A DNA stretch of 64,000 nucleotides from FEN-1139 sp964396375 (GCA_964396375.1 CAYNEY010000003.1:62001-126000), one strand, 5' to 3'. Shown: positions 41,687 through 51,227, counted from the first letter of the stretch. Notes: generated from the sequence alone by a model not told the origin. Translations and numbers: made by a program.

Positions 41687-43183
41687 ATGGAACTGAAACA
41701 ACACGCGGCGCTTCGGCTCGAACAGAAGCTGGTCATGACGCCGCAGCTTCAGCAGGCGATCCGCCTGTTGCAGCTGTCCCGGCTGGAGCTAGTCGAGGAG
41801 GTCAGGAAGGAACTCGACAACAATCCGGTGCTCTCTGAGGAAGAACCGGAGATCCCAGCGCGCGCGCGGATGGACTCTCAACTTCCCATTCCGCCCTCGG
41901 AAGAGCGGGATTTTCAGCGCCAGCTCGAGGCGTCCACGAGTCGCACGGATGAGCGTGCGGCTCGTGAGGTTGACTGGGACAAGTTTCTCGAGAATCGAAC
42001 CCTGCAGCAACCGCAGTCAGCATCTCGCAGCGGGTTCGAGGAGCTGCCACCCATCGAGCAAAGCCTGACCAAGCCGAGTAGCTTGCAGGATCACCTGCTT
42101 TGGCAGCTCCAGATGAGTGACTTCACCGATGCTGAGCGAGACTTCGCAGAATTGGTGATCGGCAACCTGGATGAGCGCGGATATTTGGACCTCTCTGGCG
42201 TCGAGCGACCGGATGGTGTCCGCACGCCTTCGCTTACCGTGGATGATTTGGCAGTGGAGGCAGGGCTGCACCCCGATGATGCGGTGCTGGTGCTCGAATT
42301 GATTCAGAACTTCGACCCAATCGGGGTGGCGAGTCGCACCCTCAAGGAGTGTTTGTTGGTCCAAGCGCGTGCCTTTGGATGCGATGAGGTTGAGGTCGAG
42401 ATCATTGAACATCACCTGCATCATCTCGAGAAGCACAACTATCAGGCGATTGCTCGGGAGATGCGGATTGACCTCGAAGACGTGTATGAGGCTGCGAAGC
42501 AGATACAGAAGTTGGAGAGTCGACCGGCGCGAGACTACTCGGATCAGGACGAACGGAGCATCGGCATAACGCCAGACGTCTACGTGATCAAGGATGGGGA
42601 CAAGTGGTCGGTTCTGGACAACGACCGAGGATTGCAGCGTCTCTTCATCAACGAGGCGCTCACCCGTCGATTGCTCCGCGATCCCAACGCGCGTGAGTTC
42701 GTTGGCGAGAAACTCCGCAATGCCCAGTGGTTGATCCGCGCCATAGAACAGCGACGAAAGACCATCATTCGGGTAGCCGAGTGCATCGTGAGCATGCAGC
42801 GTGACTTCTTCGAGAAGGGGGTAGCGCACCTCCGCCCGATGATTCTCCGTGATGTGGCTCGCGAGCTGGATATGCATGAGTCAACCATTTCGCGGGTGAC
42901 CACTAACAAGTACATGCACACCCCTCAGGGGTTGTTCGAACTCAAGTACTTCTTCAATTCCAGCATTCGGCGAGTCGCCAACGAGGACATCGCCAGTGAG
43001 AGTGTGAAACAGTCGATCAGGAAGCTGATTGATGAGGAGAACAAAAACGAGCCGCTGAGCGATCAGGTGATTGTGGAACTGCTCGAACAGCGCGAAGGGA
43101 TACGCATTGCGCGCCGAACAGTGGCCAAATACCGAGAAATGCTTGGTATTTTGGCCTCCTCCAAGCGCAAGAGGCCGTTTTGA
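41687..43183 (+). CDS. rpoN: RNA polymerase sigma-54 factor
   Basis: Sigma factor for -24/-12 promoters, needing AAA+ enhancer-binding proteins. 498 residues: N-terminal activator-interacting region (QQAIRLLQLSRLELVEEV), core-binding region, and C-terminal DNA-binding part with FFEKGVAHLRPM, the HTH DVARELDMHESTISRVTTNKYM, and the RpoN box ARRTVAKYRE at 475-484. ATG at 41687. Heads a rightward cluster with hpf, ptsN, hprK, rapZ, ptsH, ptsI; the rpoN-hpf-ptsN order is widely conserved. Confidence 0.97.
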   Translation: MELKQHAALRLEQKLVMTPQLQQAIRLLQLSRLELVEEVRKELDNNPVLSEEEPEIPARARMDSQLPIPPSEERDFQRQLEASTSRTDERAAREVDWDKFLENRTLQQPQSASRSGFEELPPIEQSLTKPSSLQDHLLWQLQMSDFTDAERDFAELVIGNLDERGYLDLSGVERPDGVRTPSLTVDDLAVEAGLHPDDAVLVLELIQNFDPIGVASRTLKECLLVQARAFGCDEVEVEIIEHHLHHLEKHNYQAIAREMRIDLEDVYEAAKQIQKLESRPARDYSDQDERSIGITPDVYVIKDGDKWSVLDNDRGLQRLFINEALTRRLLRDPNAREFVGEKLRNAQWLIRAIEQRRKTIIRVAECIVSMQRDFFEKGVAHLRPMILRDVARELDMHESTISRVTTNKYMHTPQGLFELKYFFNSSIRRVANEDIASESVKQSIRKLIDEENKNEPLSDQVIVELLEQREGIRIARRTVAKYREMLGILASSKRKRPF

Positions 43184-43260
43184 AGGGCCTTGGAGTACGT
43201 TTCTCGAAGTGTCACGCCGGAAGTGTTCGACTCGATTTCGGCGCGTACTCTCTCGAGTCG

Positions 43261-43288
43261 GCCGCCCATCTCATGGGGAGATGGCGGC
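43261..43288 (+). terminator. Leader hairpin before hpf
   Basis: GCCGC-C-CATCTC (43261-43272) pairs with GAGATG-GCGGC (43278-43288): an 11-bp stem with one bulged C and a 5-base loop, 28 bases before the hpf start. Could be a partial terminator or stability element between rpoN and hpf. Confidence 0.45.
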
Positions 43289-43305
43289 GTCAGCCGCGAC
43301 GTGAC

Positions 43306-43312
43306 AGGAGGT
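43306..43312 (+). promoter_or_regulatory. Strong Shine-Dalgarno of hpf
   Basis: AGGAGGT only three bases before the hpf ATG at 43316. The core is near-perfect but the spacing is tight, so it fixes the start while possibly moderating the rate of initiation. Confidence 0.8.
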
Positions 43313-43315
43313 CAC

Positions 43316-43735
43316 ATGAATATCAGCATCACCTTCCGCCAGATGGACCCGAGTGAAGCGATCAAGAAGTACGCAACCACGAAGATCGCGCGGTTGCAGA
43401 AACTGCTAGATCAACCGATGGAGGCGAAGCTCACGTTCTCTGTCCAGAAGCAGCGCCACATCACTGAGGTTCAGATCTCGAGCGGGCGACGCCGAGTGGA
43501 AGCTCGGGAGTCAAGCGAGGAGATGTATGCGGCGATCGACCAGGTGATGGACAAACTGGAACGACAGATCAACGGTGAGAAGTCGACCCGCGTCACCAAG
43601 ACGCGCCGGGCAGGAGTCTCGGTGAGACAGCTGAAGCCAGTAGCCATTCCCCCATCGACGGCGACTGCCAAGAAGACGGCCAAGAAAGTTGCGAAGAAGA
43701 AGCCGGTGACTGAGCGTTCCCGGGCCAGGAGTTGA
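43316..43735 (+). CDS. hpf: Ribosome hibernation promoting factor
   Basis: 139 residues. Binds the 30S decoding centre and helps form inactive 100S ribosomes. Begins MNISITFRQMDPSEAIKKYATTKIARLQKLL, the standard HPF/YfiA fold, with the ARESSEEMYAAIDQVMDKLERQI helix. After residue 100 comes a Lys/Ala-rich tail (KKTAKKVAKKKP) in place of the long-form dimerisation domain. It follows rpoN and precedes ptsN, as in many bacteria. Confidence 0.93.
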   Translation: MNISITFRQMDPSEAIKKYATTKIARLQKLLDQPMEAKLTFSVQKQRHITEVQISSGRRRVEARESSEEMYAAIDQVMDKLERQINGEKSTRVTKTRRAGVSVRQLKPVAIPPSTATAKKTAKKVAKKKPVTERSRARS

Positions 43736-43783
43736 CGTGTCAGAGCCTGGTGGTTTCGCCTCTTTGGTTGGGTGAGAGAGACC

Positions 43784-44251
43784 ATGCACCTTACTGATAT
43801 CTTGACTAGTGAGCGAATCGCCATTGACGTTTCAGGCGAGCGTTTCCCCAACAAGGAAGCGGTGCTCCTCGAACTGTCTCGACTGCTTGCTCCCCCTCTC
43901 TCACTTGATCCGGTGGAGGCACATCGGCTTCTGAGTGCTCGTGAGGAACTGCAGAGCACCGGGATCGGTGACGGGATTGCCATCCCGCACGCTTCGACGG
44001 AGGCGGCCGCCCGACAGGCGGCCGCCTTGCTTCTTGTGCCGAAGGGACTTGATTTCTCGGCTATCGACCGGTGCCCGGTCTCCATCGTTTTCGGCGTACT
44101 CGGTCCGACGCGTTCACCAGGAGAACACCTGCGAACCCTGGCCCGCATATCACGATTGCTGCGTGAACCCTCGACACGGAGTTCGCTGCTCGACTGCAGG
44201 AGCCCGGAGGCGGCTTTCTCGCTGATTGCCGAGCAGGACACGAATCCTTGA
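43784..44251 (+). CDS. ptsN: PTS EIIA-Ntr
   Basis: 155 residues. Phosphate-accepting regulatory EIIA of the nitrogen-type PTS. The phosphorylation site is His69 in GIGDGIAIPHAS. ATG at 43784 was chosen (an earlier ATG at 43772 would add four residues). Lies between hpf and hprK, so phosphate from HPr probably reaches it and it would act on targets such as K+ transport or kinases; no target is named by the sequence. Confidence 0.93.
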   Translation: MHLTDILTSERIAIDVSGERFPNKEAVLLELSRLLAPPLSLDPVEAHRLLSAREELQSTGIGDGIAIPHASTEAAARQAAALLLVPKGLDFSAIDRCPVSIVFGVLGPTRSPGEHLRTLARISRLLREPSTRSSLLDCRSPEAAFSLIAEQDTNP

Positions 44252-44260
44252 GGTCGCAAG

Positions 44261-45346
44261 ATGGCTGTCTACGATCCTCCCAATCTCGGCGCGCGCAGCA
44301 TCACCACGCGATCACTCTTGAGTGATGCAGGGCTTCAGCTTCGGTGTCGATTGGTGTCCGAAAAGGTCGAGCTCGACCGGTTGATCACTCATCCGCGAAT
44401 CCAGAAATCGGGGTTGGCAATGGTCGGACACCTGCATGGGATCGTGCCGACGCGGATTCAGATCCTAGGGGAGACCGAGCTTAGCTACGCCGAGTCGTTG
44501 GGGGAAGAGGCCCAGCTTGTGGCTGCCAGACATCTCTTCTCTTCCAACCTTGCCTGTCTGTTCGTGACTCGTGGAGCTGTTCCACCGCCACCGTTCGTGG
44601 ACGAGGCGATACGGACCGAGACTCCGCTCGTCATATGTGAGGAGCGCTCGTCGACTGCGATCACCAGCATTCACACACTGCTGGATGAGCGTTTGGCTCC
44701 TCGCACTCGTATCCATGGCGTGTTGGTTGATGTCTTTGAGGTGGGAGTGCTCCTGCTGGGGAAGAGTGGAATTGGCAAGAGCGAATGCGCGATGGATCTG
44801 GTGATGCAGGGGCATCGACTGGTGGCAGATGATGTGATCGAGTGTGACTACAAGCCGCCCGGGATGGTGTACGGGCAGCCGGCGGAACTCTTGCGGCATC
44901 ATATTGAGGTGCGAGGGCTTGGGATCCTCAACGTCAAGGATCTGTTCGGTGTGACGGCGATCCGCGAACGCAAGCGGATCGATCTAGTGGTGCAACTAGA
45001 GCTTTGGCAGCAGGACGCCACCTACGATCGAATCGGGACTGATGACCGATTTACGGAGATCTTGGGAGTGCCGGTTCGCGAGGTTCGGTTGCCCGTGCGG
45101 CCAGGCCGAAACATGAGTTCAATCATCGAGATTGCTGCGCGGATCGAGCTGCTGCGCCAGGCTGGACACTATCCAGCGCGGGAATTCGTCGATCATATCG
45201 ACAGTCAACTGGTGGGATCGGTTGCGGATCCTACCGTATCCCTCGAGCCCACGTTCCCACCAAGTCATCCGTGGCGGGCGGAGCCAATCTACGAGAGTTC
45301 GTCACCCCCACCGCTGCGCGACCACGACGAGAGGCGGGGACGATGA
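44261..45346 (+). CDS. hprK: HPr kinase/phosphorylase
   Basis: 361 residues. Phosphorylates and dephosphorylates the regulatory Ser of HPr (here Ser48). N-terminal HprK_N-like domain (about 1-140), then the P-loop GKSGIGKS at 167-174 and RGLGILNVKDLFGV, the HprK signature. It follows ptsN by nine bases and overlaps rapZ by four (ATGA). With ptsH and ptsI downstream, it forms a full regulatory phosphorelay. Confidence 0.93.
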   Translation: MAVYDPPNLGARSITTRSLLSDAGLQLRCRLVSEKVELDRLITHPRIQKSGLAMVGHLHGIVPTRIQILGETELSYAESLGEEAQLVAARHLFSSNLACLFVTRGAVPPPPFVDEAIRTETPLVICEERSSTAITSIHTLLDERLAPRTRIHGVLVDVFEVGVLLLGKSGIGKSECAMDLVMQGHRLVADDVIECDYKPPGMVYGQPAELLRHHIEVRGLGILNVKDLFGVTAIRERKRIDLVVQLELWQQDATYDRIGTDDRFTEILGVPVREVRLPVRPGRNMSSIIEIAARIELLRQAGHYPAREFVDHIDSQLVGSVADPTVSLEPTFPPSHPWRAEPIYESSSPPPLRDHDERRGR

Positions 45347-46314
45347 GCCAACTGGCGAATGAGCTGGTAGTGGTCACCGGTTTGAGTGGTGCTGGGAGGT
45401 CCACCGCGGTCGCGGCGCTGGAGGACCTTGGATACTTCTGCGTTGACAACCTTCCACTGTCGGTGGTGCAAACCACACTGCATACGCTCTTCGCCGCAGG
45501 AGTGCGTCGGGTTGCGCTTGGGATCGACGTGCGTGTGGGGGCATTCTTCGAGCAGGCCGGGGAGGTCGTGGACGGGTTGCTGGCGGATGATCGCTGTCGC
45601 GTCTCGGTGTTGTTTCTGGACGCCTCCGACGAGGTTCTTTTCCGTCGGTTCTCGGGGACTCGTCGACCACATCCCCTGAGCCAGGTGCCCTATGCGTCAC
45701 ATCTTCAGGCGTCGACCGTGCTTGCTGGGATAGCGCTCGAACGGGAACGACTTGCTGGGCTGCGTCGTCTGGCCACCATCATGGTGGATACTTCGGCACT
45801 CAACGTTCACGCCTTGCGGCGGCGGGTGATCGAGTTGTTGGGGCCACCCGGCGAGATGCCCCGAGTGCGGCTGCGCTTCCTCTCTTTTGGGTTCAAGTAC
45901 GGTGCACCGATGGACGCCGATCTGGTGTTCGACGTGCGGTTCTTCGACAATCCCTACTTCGTTGAGTCGTTGCGTGAGCGAAGTGGACTAGATCCGATGG
46001 TTCGGGCATTTGTGCTCGAAACTGATGATGGGGTCGCCTTTCTGGGACATGTGCTCGGGCTGCTTGACTTCATGCTGCCGCGTCTGGAGCGTGAGGGGCG
46101 AAGCTATTTCACCGTAGCCGTTGGGTGCACGGGGGGCATGCACCGATCGGTGGCTGTGACCGAGGCGCTTGCTGAGGCAGTCCGCAGTCACCACGAATTG
46201 GTGTTGGAAGTCACGCACCGTGATCTTGGTCGCGATGGGCACGCTACGGAGGAGCGGCACCGAACGCTCGTGGGTAACCAGGGTACCGAGGTGCCACAGG
46301 GGAGGCCGGCATGA
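45343..46314 (+). CDS. rapZ: RapZ/YvcJ family nucleotide-binding protein
   Basis: 323 residues. In enteric bacteria RapZ binds glucosamine-6-phosphate and small RNAs; in other bacteria the function is less clear. The N-terminal P-loop reads GLSGAGRS (13-20), with Arg instead of Lys; this occurs in other members (e.g. actinobacterial) and need not abolish binding. EDLGYFCVDNLP follows, and the C-terminal GCTGGMHRSV (near 266) is typical. Couples to hprK (ATGA) and overlaps ptsH (ATGA). Confidence 0.92.
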   Translation: MSQLANELVVVTGLSGAGRSTAVAALEDLGYFCVDNLPLSVVQTTLHTLFAAGVRRVALGIDVRVGAFFEQAGEVVDGLLADDRCRVSVLFLDASDEVLFRRFSGTRRPHPLSQVPYASHLQASTVLAGIALERERLAGLRRLATIMVDTSALNVHALRRRVIELLGPPGEMPRVRLRFLSFGFKYGAPMDADLVFDVRFFDNPYFVESLRERSGLDPMVRAFVLETDDGVAFLGHVLGLLDFMLPRLEREGRSYFTVAVGCTGGMHRSVAVTEALAEAVRSHHELVLEVTHRDLGRDGHATEERHRTLVGNQGTEVPQGRPA

Positions 46315-46586
46315 AGGTGGTTCGAGGGTCGTATCTCGTGCAAAATCGCCTTGGATTGCACGCTAGGGCGGCTACCAAGCTGGTCAATCTTGCCTCGCGT
46401 TTTGCTGCCGATATCACCATGAGTCGCGATGGGCAGTCCGCGAACGCCAAGAGCGTGATGGGGGTCTTGCTCCTTTGCGGCGCGCAAGGAACGCGCTTGA
46501 CGATTGAGGCGCGAGGTGACGATGCCGAACATGCAATCACCGCACTGGGCGAACTGATCGACGACCGCTTTGGAGAGGGGGATTAG
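46311..46586 (+). CDS. ptsH: HPr phosphocarrier
   Basis: 91 residues. His17 in RLGLHARAAT takes phosphate from EI; Ser48 in NAKSVMGVLLL is the site regulated by HprK. Both sites are present, so this HPr can take part in both PTS phosphotransfer and HprK control. Overlaps the rapZ stop (ATGA) and abuts ptsI. Confidence 0.95.
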   Translation: MKVVRGSYLVQNRLGLHARAATKLVNLASRFAADITMSRDGQSANAKSVMGVLLLCGAQGTRLTIEARGDDAEHAITALGELIDDRFGEGD

Positions 46587-48383
46587 GTGTCGTCACACGA
46601 CCCAAGGCTGCGCTCGTCGCCCCGGAATGTGACCGAAGTGGACGGGATCGCTGCTTCGCCTGGTCTGGCGATTGGTCCGGCGTTCGTGCTTGAGATGAAG
46701 CGTCCTGGGGTGGTCCGTCGCCGTATCGCCAAACACGAGGCAGAACTCGAAGTGCAACGGTATCGGAGCGCGGTGATGCGCACGGCCAGCGAATTGCAGG
46801 ATGTGGCTCAACGCGCGACCGGTGGCGAGATCGAGTCATCCATTCTTCTCGCCTATGTGCTGATGGTACAAGATGAGACGCTGCGCGAAAACGTACAGCG
46901 ACGGATCCTGGTGGATCACGTGTGTGCGGAATGGGCACTCGATCTCGCGGTCGATGAGATCGCGGAGCAGCTGGCCATGGCGCCCGATCCCTACCTCTCC
47001 GAACGGAGTCACGACGTGCAGTTCGTGGGGGACCGAATTCTGTCGGTATTGACGGGCCGACGGTCCACAGTTGCTCTCCCTGACGGACCTGATCCGTTGA
47101 TCATCGTGGCGCATGATCTTTCTCCGGCAGAGACGGCCGGGCTCTCACGAGAGCGGGTGCTGGCGCTGGTCACCGAGTCGGGTACGCGGACTTCACACAC
47201 CGCGATTGTGGCCCGAGCGCTGGAGATCCCGGCGGTGGTGGGCGCCGTCGGTGCGGTGAGCCGGATTGCCAACGGGGATCGTCTGATTGTCGATGGGCTC
47301 CGGGGCAGGGTGATTGTGTGCCCGTCCGACGAGATGCTCAGCTCGGCGACCACCCGAAAGGAGCGGTACGCAACACTCACCCGGGAGCTCCGGGCGCTGC
47401 ACGATAGGCCTTCCACCACGCGCTGTGGCGTGCATATCCACCTCCGCGCCAACATCGAGTTTCCGACCGAGGTGGACGCCGCGCTTGCGCACGGTGGGGA
47501 GGGAATTGGCCTGTACCGTACTGAGTTCCTGTATCTCGAACGCAAGGACCTGCCAAGTGAAGACGAGCAGTATGACGTGTATCGTCGAGTGCTCGAGACT
47601 GTGGCGCCACTTCCTGTCACGCTGCGCACCTTCGATCTCGGTGCAGACAAGCTGGCGCCGTCGTTGGCAGCGCCGTCAGGTCTCAATCCAGCACTTGGGC
47701 TCCGGGCGGTAAGAATTGGTCTTGCGCTTCCCGAGCTGATGTTGACTCAGCTCCGGGCGATGGTGCGCGCGTCAGCGCACGGACGACTGCAGATCATGAT
47801 ACCCTTGGTCGCCACGCTGGGAGAGTTCTGCGCGGTGCGGCGGCTGCTTTACCAGGCTATTGACGAGATCGACGCGCGAGGGCAACCGCGTGCGGCCTTC
47901 GTTCCCTGCGGGTGCATGATCGAGGTTCCATCGGCTGCGATCATGGCGGAGGAGCTTGCCGAAGAGGCGGCCTTTCTCAGCATTGGAACCAACGACCTCG
48001 TCCAGTACACCTTGGCCGTAGATCGGAGCCGACGTGAGCTGGTGAGCCTGGCATCCCCCTTCGATCCCGCTATCTTGCGCCTGATTCGCCGTACCGTGAA
48101 GGCGGGGGAGCGCCACAAGCGACCTGTGGCGGCTTGTGGTGCCATGGCCAGCGATCCCCTCGCTATGCTGCTCTTGCTCGGCCTCGGATTGCGGGAACTC
48201 TCGATGGAAGGTGTGGCGATCCCTGAACTCAAGGAGGCGATCAGCCGGGTCTCGATGAACGAACTCGAGGATATGGCGGATGAGGCTCTGGTGTGCCGGA
48301 CCGCCGAGCAGGTCGAACGGATGGTCACAGAGGCCTACGCTCCCATGCTGGCCGATCTATTGGATGCCGAGCCTACGGCGTGA
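46587..48383 (+). CDS. ptsI: PTS enzyme I (phosphoenolpyruvate-protein phosphotransferase)
   Basis: 598 residues. Starts the PTS relay by taking phosphate from PEP onto His204 (GTRTSHTAIVARAL). PEP-binding and C-terminal TIM barrel with EGIGLYRTEFLYL, LGADKLAP, MIEVPSAA, FLSIGTNDLVQYTLAVDR and CGAMASDP. Normal length for EI without a GAF domain. GTG at 46587 directly abuts the ptsH stop TAG. With ptsH, ptsN, hprK and rapZ it forms a regulatory PTS lacking sugar permeases. Confidence 0.96.
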   Translation: MSSHDPRLRSSPRNVTEVDGIAASPGLAIGPAFVLEMKRPGVVRRRIAKHEAELEVQRYRSAVMRTASELQDVAQRATGGEIESSILLAYVLMVQDETLRENVQRRILVDHVCAEWALDLAVDEIAEQLAMAPDPYLSERSHDVQFVGDRILSVLTGRRSTVALPDGPDPLIIVAHDLSPAETAGLSRERVLALVTESGTRTSHTAIVARALEIPAVVGAVGAVSRIANGDRLIVDGLRGRVIVCPSDEMLSSATTRKERYATLTRELRALHDRPSTTRCGVHIHLRANIEFPTEVDAALAHGGEGIGLYRTEFLYLERKDLPSEDEQYDVYRRVLETVAPLPVTLRTFDLGADKLAPSLAAPSGLNPALGLRAVRIGLALPELMLTQLRAMVRASAHGRLQIMIPLVATLGEFCAVRRLLYQAIDEIDARGQPRAAFVPCGCMIEVPSAAIMAEELAEEAAFLSIGTNDLVQYTLAVDRSRRELVSLASPFDPAILRLIRRTVKAGERHKRPVAACGAMASDPLAMLLLLGLGLRELSMEGVAIPELKEAISRVSMNELEDMADEALVCRTAEQVERMVTEAYAPMLADLLDAEPTA

Positions 48384-48448
48384 GTGGAGGCAGCTGATGC
48401 CGAGAGCGGTCTGTGGGCCGACCTGGCGCATGACTGAAGGATAAACGG

Positions 48449-48476
48449 TTGACCCAGGCCTGACCACGCGTATACT
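48449..48476 (+). promoter_or_regulatory. Sigma-70 promoter of rpsO-pnp
   Basis: TTGACC (48449-48454), a 16-base spacer, and TATACT (48471-48476), 35 bases before the rpsO start. Close to consensus in both boxes. Confidence 0.75.
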
Positions 48477-48510
48477 CCGCCGGCTAAACAACCAAGGGTT
48501 CTAGTTTCAC

Positions 48511-48780
48511 ATGGATCAAGATTTGAGCGTCAAGAGCGCTATTATCGCTCAGCATCACCTGCACGACACCGACACTGGCTCACCTGAAGTCCAGATTGCT
48601 CTGCTCAGTCATCGTATCGAGCATTTGACTGGGCACTTCAAGACGCACAAGAAGGACTTTCATTCGCGTCGAGGATTGCTGCGACTGGTGAGTCAACGAC
48701 GGCGTCTGTTGGATTACCTGAAGGCTGAGGATATCGCCCGGTACAGGAAGATCGTTGCGGCGCTCAGCCTACGTCGGTAG
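48511..48780 (+). CDS. rpsO: Ribosomal protein S15
   Basis: 89 residues, typical. 30S protein that binds 16S rRNA and helps bridge the subunits. Conserved GSPEVQIALLSHRIEHLTGHF, KKDFHSRRGLLRLVSQRRRLLDYLK. ATG at 48511; an AAGG lies about 15 bases upstream, rather far. Followed by pnp after 178 bases, the usual rpsO-pnp arrangement, where processing between the genes is known in other bacteria. Confidence 0.97.
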   Translation: MDQDLSVKSAIIAQHHLHDTDTGSPEVQIALLSHRIEHLTGHFKTHKKDFHSRRGLLRLVSQRRRLLDYLKAEDIARYRKIVAALSLRR

Positions 48781-48958
48781 CAGCTCGAGACTCTCACAGC
48801 ATTGCCCCATCTTTCGAGTACGGCGCCGGGTCGCTTCAACTTCGATTGGCGCGCGTCACCCAAGGGGCGGTCACGCGCGGCAACCGAGGCTGAAGACATG
48901 GTGTCCGTATTCGCGCCAACCCGCGCGTAGCGGGATCTGCGTGAAGGAACGCACAGCC

Positions 48959-51208
48959 ATGTTCGTACGTGAAAGTGTATTGGTCGGAGGTCGTCCGCTC
49001 ACCCTCGAGACCGGTCGTCTGGCGAAGCAGGCCCACGGCGCGGTTTTGGTCAGCTACGGCGAGAGCGTGGTGCTGGTAACGGCGGTCTCGAGTGAAGAGC
49101 GACCAGGGATCAGCTTTTTCCCGCTGACCTGCGAGTACCAAGAGAAGACCTACGCGGCGGGTAGGATTCCGGGAGGGTTCTTCAAGCGTGAGGGGCGGCT
49201 CCGGGATGCCGAAACGTTGACCTCACGACTCATCGATCGTCCCCTGCGTCCGCTTTTCCCGAAGGGATATCGGAAGGACACCCAAGTCATCGCAACCGTG
49301 CTGAGTTCGGACAAGCAGAATCCGACTGACGTACTTGCATTGACAGCAGCGTCTGCGGCGGTTCACATCTCCGACATCCCTTGGAATGGTCCGATCGTGG
49401 GAATTCGGGTCTGCCGGGTTGCTGGCGAGTTCGTGGCGTTCCCGAATTTCGAGCAGATCAAGGCTGCGGATCTGGACCTTGTGGTCGCTACCACTCGTGA
49501 GGCGGTGGTGATGGTGGAGGGTGGCGCCGACGAAATCGCCGAGGCGGTGTTGATCGATGCCCTCCTCTTCGCGCAACGGGAGGCGGGCCCGATCCTAGAC
49601 CTGATCGAGAAGCTTCGCGCAGCAGTAGGCAAGCCCAAGCGCCATTTCGAGATTCCAGAGCTTCCCAGGGAGATTGCGGCTCGTATTGCGAGTTTGGTCG
49701 ACGAGGAGTTGGCGGCCGCCTGCGTGATCCGAGAGAAGAAGGCTCGCTACCAAAGGTACGACGAGATTGAGGCGAAACTCAGCGAGACGCTGAAGAGTGA
49801 ACTTGGAGACGAGGGTTTTGCGAAGCTCTCCTCTCTGATCTCCGACGAGGTGGAGCACCGCAAGGCGGCAGTGGTGCGCACCATGGTGACCGGAACGGGC
49901 AAGCGCATAGATGGTCGGGATACCAAGACCATTCGCCCGATCAGCTGCGAGGTGGGATTGCTGCCACGAGTGCACGGTTCTGCCTTGTTCCAGCGGGGCG
50001 AGACCCAGGTGATCGGAACGACCACACTTGGGACATCTGGTGACGAGCAGAAGATTGATGCGCTGATAGGTGAGAGTTACAAACAGTTCATGCTGCACTA
50101 CAATTTCCCGCCGTATTCGACCGGCGAGACCAAGCCGCTGCGCGGACCGGGGCGCCGGGAGATTGGTCACGGTGCTCTGGCGGAGCGCGCAATTTCGCGG
50201 ATGATTCCGGCGCACGAACAGTTTCCGTATACGATCCGCGTGGTCAGCGAAGTACTGGAGTCCAACGGCTCGAGTTCGATGGCAACGGTTTGTGGTGCCA
50301 CCTTGAGCATGATGGACTGTGGGGTGCCAATACGGCAACCAGTTGCAGGTATCGCCATGGGCCTGATCAAAGAGGGGGACAAAGTGGCGATCCTGAGCGA
50401 TATCCTCGGCGACGAGGACCACCTCGGTGACATGGATTTCAAGGTGTGCGGCACGTCGCGCGGGGTAACCGCCATCCAGATGGATATCAAGATAACCGGG
50501 TTGTCGCGGGACATCTTCGAGCGTGCGCTCGACCAAGCGCGTGAAGGGCGCCTGTTCATTCTTGGCAAGATGCTTGCGGTCCTGGAGCGCCCACGCACGG
50601 AGATCAATCGGTGGGCACCGCGTATCACCACCGTCAAGGTCAAGCCCGATCAAATCCGGATCGTGATCGGCCCTGGAGGGAAGACGATCAAAGGAATCAT
50701 CGACCAAACGGGATGCTCGGTGGATGTCAACGATGACGGAACGGTGGCGGTGGCAGGCTCGGATCCAGAGGCTGTGGAGCGTGCACTGGCAATCATTCGC
50801 GGATTGACTGCCGAGCCCGAGGTGGGGCGAGTGTACAAGGGGCCGATCAAGCGGGTGGTGGACTTCGGAGTGTTCGTGGAGATCCTTCCGAACACCGAGG
50901 CACTGCTCCACGTCTCGGAGATTGCGCATGAACGCGTTGAGTCCCCAAGCGATGTCTTCCAGGAAGGCGACGAGGTTGAGGTCAAGGTGATCAGCGTCGA
51001 TCGCGAGGGTCGGGTTCGTCTCAGTCGGCGCGAGCTACTAGCTTTGCCTGAGGGTGAGGAGGGCGAGCGGGCACGGGAGCGAATTCAGCGCGCACGCGAA
51101 GCTGGGCCTCAGCCTTCTCGGGGTGGAGGGCGACCGGAGCGTGGGGGGCGTGATGGTGGTGGCCCACGAGATCGTGGACCGCGCGGTGGTGGCCGCGGTC
51201 GATACTGA
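48959..51208 (+). CDS. pnp: Polyribonucleotide nucleotidyltransferase
   Basis: 749 residues. Phosphorolytic 3'-5' exonuclease for RNA turnover, trimer. Two RNase PH-like lobes (first SFFPLTCEYQEKTYAAGRIPGG; second FQRGETQVIGTTTLG, FPPYSTGETK, FPYTIRVVSEVLESNGSSSM), KH domain (RIVIGPGGKTIKGIIDQTG), S1 domain (GRVYKGPIKRVVDFGVFVEIL), then a Gly/Arg-rich tail (RGGGRPERGGRDGG) that may aid RNA binding. ATG at 48959 has AAGGA ten bases upstream; longer upstream frames are not supported. Confidence 0.96.
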   Translation: MFVRESVLVGGRPLTLETGRLAKQAHGAVLVSYGESVVLVTAVSSEERPGISFFPLTCEYQEKTYAAGRIPGGFFKREGRLRDAETLTSRLIDRPLRPLFPKGYRKDTQVIATVLSSDKQNPTDVLALTAASAAVHISDIPWNGPIVGIRVCRVAGEFVAFPNFEQIKAADLDLVVATTREAVVMVEGGADEIAEAVLIDALLFAQREAGPILDLIEKLRAAVGKPKRHFEIPELPREIAARIASLVDEELAAACVIREKKARYQRYDEIEAKLSETLKSELGDEGFAKLSSLISDEVEHRKAAVVRTMVTGTGKRIDGRDTKTIRPISCEVGLLPRVHGSALFQRGETQVIGTTTLGTSGDEQKIDALIGESYKQFMLHYNFPPYSTGETKPLRGPGRREIGHGALAERAISRMIPAHEQFPYTIRVVSEVLESNGSSSMATVCGATLSMMDCGVPIRQPVAGIAMGLIKEGDKVAILSDILGDEDHLGDMDFKVCGTSRGVTAIQMDIKITGLSRDIFERALDQAREGRLFILGKMLAVLERPRTEINRWAPRITTVKVKPDQIRIVIGPGGKTIKGIIDQTGCSVDVNDDGTVAVAGSDPEAVERALAIIRGLTAEPEVGRVYKGPIKRVVDFGVFVEILPNTEALLHVSEIAHERVESPSDVFQEGDEVEVKVISVDREGRVRLSRRELLALPEGEEGERARERIQRAREAGPQPSRGGGRPERGGRDGGGPRDRGPRGGGRGRY

Positions 51209-51227
51209 ACTCGGCCTTGAGAGGGAG

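Noticed and set aside
42017..42877. A 286-residue open frame opposite rpoN
   Set aside because: Shadow of rpoN, no family features.
45343..46314. Arg instead of Lys in the RapZ P-loop as a sign of a broken gene
   Set aside because: Other members of the family (actinobacterial YvcJ-like) also have Arg there, so it is not good evidence of inactivation.
49595..50929. A 444-residue open frame opposite pnp
   Set aside because: Shadow of the highly conserved pnp; no motif, no ribosome binding site.
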